From contig CM065690.1 of NCBI GenBank assembly GCA_017654935.2, positions 15,469,520 to 15,533,519 of the forward strand: a stretch of DNA of 64,000 bases, in the 5' to 3' direction. A program made the position numbers and the translations under genes. Position 1 is the first letter of the stretch; each line of letters begins with the position of its first letter. This DNA comes from Phymorhynchus buccinoides (lineage: Eukaryota > Mollusca > Gastropoda > Neogastropoda > Raphitomidae). This document shows, in pieces, positions 58,200-64,000 of the stretch. The notes beneath the pieces were generated by a model. That model did not search any database. It was not told the origin of the DNA and was given only the letters and a program-made list of their open reading frames with translations.

Positions 58200-59130
58200 A
58201 ACCAGCCAAACAAGTCACCAAGCAATCTACCACCCACCCACGCACACAACTCAACCAACCAACCAAGACAGTTTATCATTATAAATTCCACCCCCACCCC
58301 TAAATATGCAGCAGTCTGTTATTTTGTTTTAATGACAACCAGCCAAACAATCCACCAAGCAAGCAAGCAAACAATCAACTAGCCAACCAACCAGTCACCT
58401 ACCAACCAGCCAATCAACCAGTCAACCAACCAATCACCTACCAACCAGTCCATCAAGCAAGCAAACAAGCAACCAATCACCTACCAACCAGACCATCAAG
58501 CAACCAGTCACAACCAGCCAATCAACCAGTCAACCAACCAATCACCTACCAACCAGTCCATCAAGCAAGCAAGCAACCAATCGCCAACCAGCCAATCAAC
58601 CACCTACCAACCAGTCCATCAAGCAAGGAAACAACCAATCACCTACCAACCAGCCAGTCAATCAACCAATCACCTACCAACCAGACCATCAAGCAAGCAA
58701 CCAACCAGTCAACAAACCAATCACCTACCAACCAGGCCAAGCAAGCAAGCAACCAACCAGTCAACCAGCCAATCACCTACCAACCAGGCCATCAAGCAAG
58801 TAACCAACCAACCAGTCAGTCACCTACCAACCAGACCATCAAGCAACCAACCAACCAGTCAATCACCTACCAACCAGCCCATCAAGCAAGCAAGCAACCC
58901 ACCAGTCAACCAACCAATCGGCTTGTTGCTGCCCTTTATTCTCATATTTATTATTTTGTTACGTTATAAGGAAGAAATAAAGAAGTTTAAACCAACCAAC
59001 CAATCACCTACCAACCAGACCATCACCCAACAACCTACCAAACAGACCATCAAGCAAGCAAAGGAACCAACCGAACAAGCATCCAGCCAACCAACTAACC
59101 CGCCTACCAGCCCTGTCCATCATGCATGCA
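58200..59130. repeat. CAACC/CAATC degenerate array (mirror)
   Basis: CACCTACCAACCAGTCCATC and CAAGCAAGCAAGCAACC units. It contains an approximately 80-bp non-repeat insert at 58,920-59,000 not obvious in the left arm. Mirror of 3,080-4,030. Confidence 0.85.
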
Positions 59131-59632
59131 GGCAAGCGACCCACCAACCTAAATCAGTTAGCCGGTGTCATGAGAAATAAGTACCTACCGTGAAATAAAG
59201 CGCACTAGAACCATTCTTCTTTCATGTGATAAATAAGTCAACTGTTATTTAAAATATTGATATTTAAGTGCTCAATCAACACGGAAAGAACCAAGTAATA
59301 GAGCGGGAGGGTGTAAATCTACATTTGTGCCGAGAAATCGATACACAAAGCCATGTCACTTAGTTTCGTATTTTCCAAAATGGCGGACGATATAGACAAC
59401 CATCCGTGCAAACAAAAATAAATAAATAATAAATATTAGAAAAAATATCCCTGACTTCTCAGTATTTAATGATGAATCTTCCGTTCTTCCTGCATGCCAC
59501 AAAGACGCCTCTGAATGTATTTAGGGGCGAATCGTTCCCAAACAGCAAAACTTTGACTGAGGAAAAGAGTATTTATTTTATGGGAAAAATATTTTATGCA
59601 ACACCGGCTTGCTAGGTAGTGGACGGTCTCAC

Positions 59633-59790
59633 CTGTCGTAGGCACAGTCGGTGGTGTGGCTGGCGGTGGAGTCAGCGCTGTTGTCGATGAGGAACTCGAA
59701 GCGGGAGTCGGCGTACATCTGACTGTGCTGGTAGGCCCGGTTGGACAGGTAGCGGCAATCCGCGTTGAAGTCACCGGCGATCACGAAGCT
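59633..59790 (-). CDS. DNase I-like gene A', GDFN exon
   Basis: 158 bp, acceptor GTGTTGCAG, donor CAG/GTGAG. SFVIAGDFNADCRYLSNRAY, then SRFEFLIDNSADS and TTDCAYDR, identical to 2,447-2,604. It holds the GDFN metal/phosphate-binding motif and both cysteines of the conserved disulphide. It joins in phase to the exon at 63,096-63,208 upstream and 56,701-56,794 downstream. Here only one copy of the exon exists, unlike the duplicated left arm. Confidence 0.88.
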
Positions 59791-60171
59791 CTGCAACACG
59801 ATAGGATGTTGTTTATTTCTTCTTCCTTCTTCTTCCTTCTTCTTTTTCTTTTTCTTCATCTTCTTCTTCAGATAAACATGCTCAGACGTGCTCCTGAAAT
59901 CAAGATTAACCCCCCAAAAAAACACACCCAACCCTGATAGAGTCTTCAGGATCGGCCATCTTGTCATCCGGAACCACAGTCTTATAAAATCAAAAAACAT
60001 TTCAGCCAAAATTGATGGCAGATTAAAACGAGGTGATGGACACACACACGCACGTACACACACATACACGCTGGAGATTATTTCTTTTTAATGCGGTCAT
60101 CACTACTTCAGGATTGGGAAGATTCAGAGAACGTTGAAGCGTGTCATTTCAGGAGTGAGAGAATGTTTCAC

Positions 60172-60645
60172 TTTCACCCATGGTTTTACATTATTCGTTG
60201 TTTACTTTCACCCATGGTTTTACATTATTCGTTGTTTACTTTCCACCCATGGTTTTACATTATTCGTTGTTTACTTTCACCCATGGTTTTACATTATTCG
60301 TTGTTTACTTTCCACCCATGGTTTTACATTATTCGTTGTTTACTTCCACCCATGGTTTTACATTATTCGTTGTTTACTTCCACCCATGGTTTTACATTAT
60401 TCGTTGTTTACTTTCCACCCATGGTTTTACATTATTCGTTGTTTACTTTCACCCATGGTTTTACATTATTCGTTGTTTACTTTCACCCATGGTTTTACAT
60501 TATTCGTTGTTTACTTCCACCCATGGTTTTACATTATTCGTTGTTTACTTCCACCCATGGTTTTACATTATTCGTTGTTTACTTTCACCCATGGTTTTAC
60601 ATTATTCGTTGTTTACTTCCACCCATGGTTTTACATTATTCGTTG
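60172..60645. repeat. 34/35-bp tandem repeat, about 14 copies (mirror)
   Basis: Complement of the unit at 597-1,114 (CCCATGGTTTTACATTATTC and GTTGTTTACTT). Single block, stop-free in three plus-strand frames. It lies in the gene A' intron. Confidence 0.92.
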
Positions 60646-60884
60646 AAGTCAGCCGCATTCACAAAACTTGGTGGTTAATATTTTAATCAGTTATGTTTCT
60701 AACGAAATCGTTCTTGGTGTTGTGTCTTTTGCTTTCTCCTTCTTTCCACCCGTTTTGGTCCTTCTTTTCCTCCTCCCTTCCTCCTCTCTTCTTCCCCTTT
60801 CGTGTATAATAAGCATCCCGAGTAGGCTTACCCAATCAGGGCAGGTTGGTTGATGAATTTAGGTTGATCGTCTCACTCAGCTTC

Positions 60885-61423
60885 TTTAAAGGTGCACCCT
60901 GACGGATGAGGTTTTGCAAGAAACACGTCGAGGTCACCAGAAAGACAGCCTTTTAAAGGATCGGAACACTCACTTTGCTCTGGTTTCCTAGAAATTAAAC
61001 CGTCAAAACGGCGATTCCTCCTTGGCGGAGATGTCGGAGAGAGTAGTCATTTTAGATGGGGTGGGTGGAGGTCACTCATTGTGGTTGAAGCGTTTTCTTT
61101 TTTTGTAGTACAGTAAAAACAAAAATGGAGCTATTTCTTTTGTTGTGAGCGAAACTTCTTTAGATAAACTGTACAAATTTGTTTTTAAAAATAAAGGCTT
61201 GTATTGCGAAGATTTTGTGCAAACGATTTGGCGGCCATTAGAAAATAGACCAACCACGCCTTCTCTTTGGGTGAAAGAATTTGACTTCCAGCAACTCCGC
61301 CAAGGAGGACTCGCCGATTTGACTTCTAGGAAACCAGATCAAAGTGAGTGTTGCAATCTCTGTAAAGGGTGTTTTCCTGGTGATCTGGACGTGTTTCTTA
61401 CAAAAACTCATCCGTCAGGGTGG
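60885..61423. mobile_element. Complete TIR element R2
   Basis: CACCCTGACGGATGAG at 60,895-60,910 is the exact complement of CTCATCCGTCAGGGTG at 61,407-61,422. Imperfect pairing extends inward about 170 bp to the TCCTCCTTGGCGGAG/CTCCGCCAAGGAGGA blocks. The central 200 bp is A/T-rich. One 123-codon frame (61,145-61,516) runs through one arm and out of the element, so it is not a transposase. Confidence 0.8.
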
Positions 61424-61776
61424 CCTTGTAAGAGCTTTGTTGTCAATAAGATGTGCAGAAAGAATACCCCCTTTTTCTCTAGATATTCCGAGTTTAACAG
61501 GCCATTATTCGCCTAAAATAATATTCTAACAGAGTATCTAACACGTAGGCCGTGTTGTGCCGGTGGAATGGATGACACGAACTCACACAGCACGCATTCT
61601 GTGCATCCAATAACAGTCTAAACAAGAGGCAAAGCCTTCAAGGCTCACTCGAACAGGAACATGTGGGACAACAACAAACAAAGATTGAGGGGGTGTCTAA
61701 AGTACAAGATTGCCAATAAGATTTTAAAGTACAAATGAAACTATCGTTAATTGATACAACTAATAAAAAAAAAATT
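61424..61776. other. Spacer, nothing recognised
   Basis: A/T-rich, with short frames only. Confidence 0.5.
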
Positions 61777-61847
61777 GCCCATGCTGAGAATCGGATCTGG
61801 AACCATTGGCATGACAGACAGACACTCTGCCAATGAGCTATCGAGGC
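61777..61847 (-). tRNA. tRNA-like sequence (tRNA pseudogene or SINE head)
   Basis: On the minus strand it starts GCCTCGATAGCTCATTGGCA. TAGCTCATTGGCAGAGTG fits a Pol III A box and D arm, and GGTTCCAGATCCGATTC resembles a B box with an insertion. It is followed closely by a T run. The anticodon stem does not pair convincingly and the acceptor ends match only in part, so it is unlikely to be a working tRNA. Confidence 0.4.
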
Positions 61848-62089
61848 TTTCAGTGTTGATGAGTTTCTTAACTCATGTTGCCTGTTGAATACTCTCTGAC
61901 CCACTAATCTAAAATGTTATCTGTTTGTTATCTGTTTACAGTGTTGTTTTAAGTATTTACTTATTCAAATCATTATTGTTTGAAAGCTTGCATAGACATC
62001 TATATGTGTGCAAAGCTTGAACAATGTATGCCTTCTATTTCCCGAGAAAATGCCAACGTTAAAGTTTGGAGATTAGACCACGGACGCAA

Positions 62090-62590
62090 CACACACACAC
62101 AAGGGGGAGAAAGAAGAAGAAGAAAAAAAAGAAGAAGAAGAAAAAGAAGAAGAAGGAAAGAAGGAAAAGAAGAAGAAGAAAAAGAAGAAGAAAGAAAAGG
62201 GGGAGAAAGAAGAAGAAGAAGAAGAAAAAGAAGAAGTAAAGAAGGAAAAGAAGAAGAAGAAGAAAAGAAGAAGAAGGAAAAGGGGGAGAAAGAAGAAGAA
62301 GAAGAAGAAAAAAAAAAGAAGAAGAAGGAAAGAAGGAAAAGAAGAAGAAGAAGAAGAAGAAGAGAAAGAAGAAGTAGAAGAAGAAGAAGAAAAAGAAGAA
62401 GAAGAAGAAGAAGAAGAAGAAAAGGGAAGAAGAAGAAGAAGAAGAAGAAGAAGAAGAAGGAAAGAAGGAAAAGGGGGAGAAACAAGAAGAAGAAGAAGAA
62501 GAAGGAAAGAAGGAAAAGGGGGAGAAACAAGAAGAAGAAGAAGAAGAAGAAGAAGAAGAAGAAGAAAAAGAAGAAGGAAAACGGGGATAA

Positions 62591-62662
<72 letters not shown>

Positions 62663-63048
62663 AAAAAGAAGGCAAAGGGGGAGAAAGAAGAAGAAGAAAA
62701 AGAAGAAGGAAAGAAGAAAAAGGGGGAGAAGGAAGATGAAGAACAAGAAGAAGAACAAGAAGGGGGAAGAAGAAGAAAAGAGAAGAAGAAGAAGAGAAGA
62801 AGAAGAAGAAGAAGAAGAAGAAGAAGAAGAAGAAGAAGAAGGAAAGGGGGAGAAAGAAGAGAAAGAAGAAGAAGAAGAAGAAGAAGAAAGAAGGAAAAAA
62901 GGAGGAAAAGGGAAGGAGAAGGAAGAAGAAGAAGAAGAAGGAAAGAAGGAAAAGGGGGAGAAGGAAGAAGAAGAAGAAGAAGGAAAGAAGGAAAAGGGGG
63001 AGAAGGAAGAAGAAGAAGAAGAAGGAAAGAAGGAAAAGTGGGAGAAGG

Positions 63049-63080
<32 letters not shown>

Positions 63081-63085
63081 GAAGG
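62090..63085. repeat. (GAA)n/(GGAAAG) purine array, about 1 kb, with (AAT)n
   Basis: Higher-order blocks of GGGGGAGAAAGAAGAAGAAG and GAAAGAAGGAAAAG, with an (AAT)n island at 62,590-62,634. All long frames (433, 378 and 383 codons) are Lys/Glu/Arg- or Ser/Phe-only. It lies in the gene A' intron right after the donor at 63,095, as a polypyrimidine tract on the gene strand. Confidence 0.95.
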
Positions 63086-63095
63086 CTCCAGATAC

Positions 63096-63208
63096 CTTCC
63101 TCTGGAACACTCTGGAGGCGTGCTCAAAGGCCTCAATCAGGGCGTCCATTTCTTCCCTCACATCAGCCGGCTTGAGGTGAACACCCATCACGCCCAGGGT
63201 GGTCACAC
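63096..63208 (-). CDS. DNase I-like gene A', HLKP exon
   Basis: 113 bp from acceptor TTTGTGTTGCAG to donor AAG/GTATCTG, starting two bases into a codon and ending in phase 0, which matches the next exon (59,790 onward). It encodes VTTLGVMGVHLKPADVREEM and then DALIEAFEHASRVFQRK. This fits the DNase I strand and helix with xxHxxP (His equivalent to catalytic H134) and the E-I/M-DALxxxY helix before the GDFN strand. Joined with the three later exons it gives an intact C-terminal half of about 137 residues. The upstream exons are outside the window. Confidence 0.85.
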
Positions 63209-63249
63209 CTGCAACACAAACCACAGGAAGATTACGGGTCGAACATCTT

Positions 63250-63680
63250 CCTCTACGTTCCCGGGCTATATACGGCCATAAAGGGTGAGGTACGTACGTG
63301 TCCGGTGTTCAGTTTTCACTGATCCCGCCGCTTGCATGCAGCTAACGCATTCCGATTTCGGAGGAGCTCAAAGGAGAACATTATTTTGGAAGACTTTTTT
63401 TGTGGGTGGGGGGTGGAGGGTGGAGGCAGGAGAATGGGCCAATAAGTCAGAAAGATAGTAGATGACAGAAAGCAAATAAAAGGGAAAAGGCTGAGTCAAA
63501 GAGGGGCAGGTTAGAGGAAGTTAGTTACAAGCAGAGAACTTCCAGAAGGTGGGAGAACCATTTCCACGAAAGAACCCCCCCCCTACGGTATCCCCACCAA
63601 GGGAGAGACTCGTGGAGGAGGCGGGGGTCGTCCAGCTCCCCGTATGGAGGCACAAGGCATCCACCCACTGCCCCGAGGGG
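63250..63680. mobile_element. R1 family copy
   Basis: CATAAAGGGTGAGGTACGTA, TTCAGTTTTCACTGATCCC, GGCAGGAGAATGGGCCAATA, GGTATCCCCACCAAGGGAGA and CATCCACCCACTGCCCCGAG in R1 order. It lies just upstream of the gene A' exon in the intron. Confidence 0.75.
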
Positions 63681-63833
63681 AATAGGGCATTTGCCGCGTG
63701 CTGGCGACCATCAACTTCGCTGAGTTGAATTTAGAGAGTTGAACTAGAAAGGTCAGCGCAACTCGGGCAGAACGAGCTCGGGCAATTTAGTAGTCTAGTA
63801 TAGAGCACGAACAATCGTGGCAAATGCCCTATT
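63681..63833. mobile_element. 153-bp TIR element (MITE-like)
   Basis: Perfect 15-bp terminal inverted repeats, AATAGGGCATTTGCC (63,681-63,695) and GGCAAATGCCCTATT (63,819-63,833). It directly abuts the end of the R1 copy. No coding capacity. Confidence 0.75.
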
Positions 63834-63912
63834 ACAGCAAGTGTACAGGTAGGAACTCGAGGCCTACGCGCACGTACAGACATCTGGATTTTCCGCGCGG
63901 AAATAATCAATG

Positions 63913-63995
63913 AGTAAAAGAAAGAAGGAATAAAATAAGCGCACGTATCCGTGTTTCCCCTAATCCGTATATATGATTTCCTTCTTTCTTTTACT
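63913..63995. repeat. Inverted repeat at the window end
   Basis: AGTAAAAGAAAGAAGGAA (63,913-63,930) and its exact complement (63,978-63,995) with a 47-bp loop. It may be part of a larger element cut by the window edge. Confidence 0.7.
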
Positions 63996-64000
63996 TATTA

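Noticed and set aside
61777..61847. Functional tRNA gene
   Set aside because: The anticodon stem and acceptor stem do not pair properly.
61980..63281. 433-codon plus-strand frame and 378/383-codon minus-strand frames
   Set aside because: They are translations of (GAA)n/(TTC)n with only Lys, Glu, Arg or Ser, Phe, Leu. The gene A' exon lies at their edge on the opposite strand and explains the only protein-like part.

Overview
This window is animal nuclear DNA, most likely from a mollusc and plausibly a marine gastropod. The evidence is intron-split DNase I-family exons with GT/AG junctions, CR1/L2-like and other non-LTR retrotransposon remnants, many retroposon 3' tails ending in different microsatellites, TTAGGG-type motifs, and a very high load of (GA)n, (CA)n, (GAA)n and TTGG-type repeats. 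There are no prokaryotic-style genes. Nearly all long open frames are translated simple repeats.

The dominant feature is large-scale symmetry. Bases 1 to about 27,116 reappear in reverse complement, feature by feature, from about 61,235 back to 39,278. The two arms differ by allele-like changes: a LINE present in one arm only, indels of about 470 and 700 bp, a 59-bp minisatellite of about 73 versus 28 copies, and a 123-bp unit present three times versus once. The arms meet at a run of exactly 500 N (38,778-39,277). The simplest reading is that two allelic contigs were scaffolded head to head in opposite orientation. A real giant palindrome is the alternative.

The only recognisable protein-coding material is a tandem pair of DNase I-like endonuclease genes. 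Gene A is seen as its last three coding exons on + (2447-2604, 5630-5723, 6854-6901) and, in the mirror copy, as its last four coding exons on - (63096-63208, 59633-59790, 56701-56794, 55313-55360). Gene B lies downstream in the same direction. Exon 1, with signal peptide, is at 23544-23684 (mirror 41476-41616). Candidate later exons are at 26512-26559, 27048-27116 and 32736-32854, and a broken one is at 37502-37702. These run into the gap.

Left arm layout: 1-2100, TIR element half and 34/35-bp repeat; 2.2-6.9 kb, end of gene A with TTGG arrays; 7-9.9 kb, interspersed repeats; 10.6-12.1 kb, foldback and CR1-like LINE; 12.9-17.2 kb, 59-bp minisatellite; 17.3-22.9 kb, dispersed repeats and a second LINE; 23.1-25.3 kb, gene B exon 1 between inverted arms; 25.4-38.8 kb, gene B introns full of repeats in apparently low-accuracy sequence. 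The right arm repeats this in reverse. It then adds 61.2-64.0 kb: a tRNA-like sequence, 1 kb of (GAA)n, a gene A exon and two small inverted-repeat elements.

All calls come from reading the sequence. Homology statements rest on remembered family motifs, not on searches.
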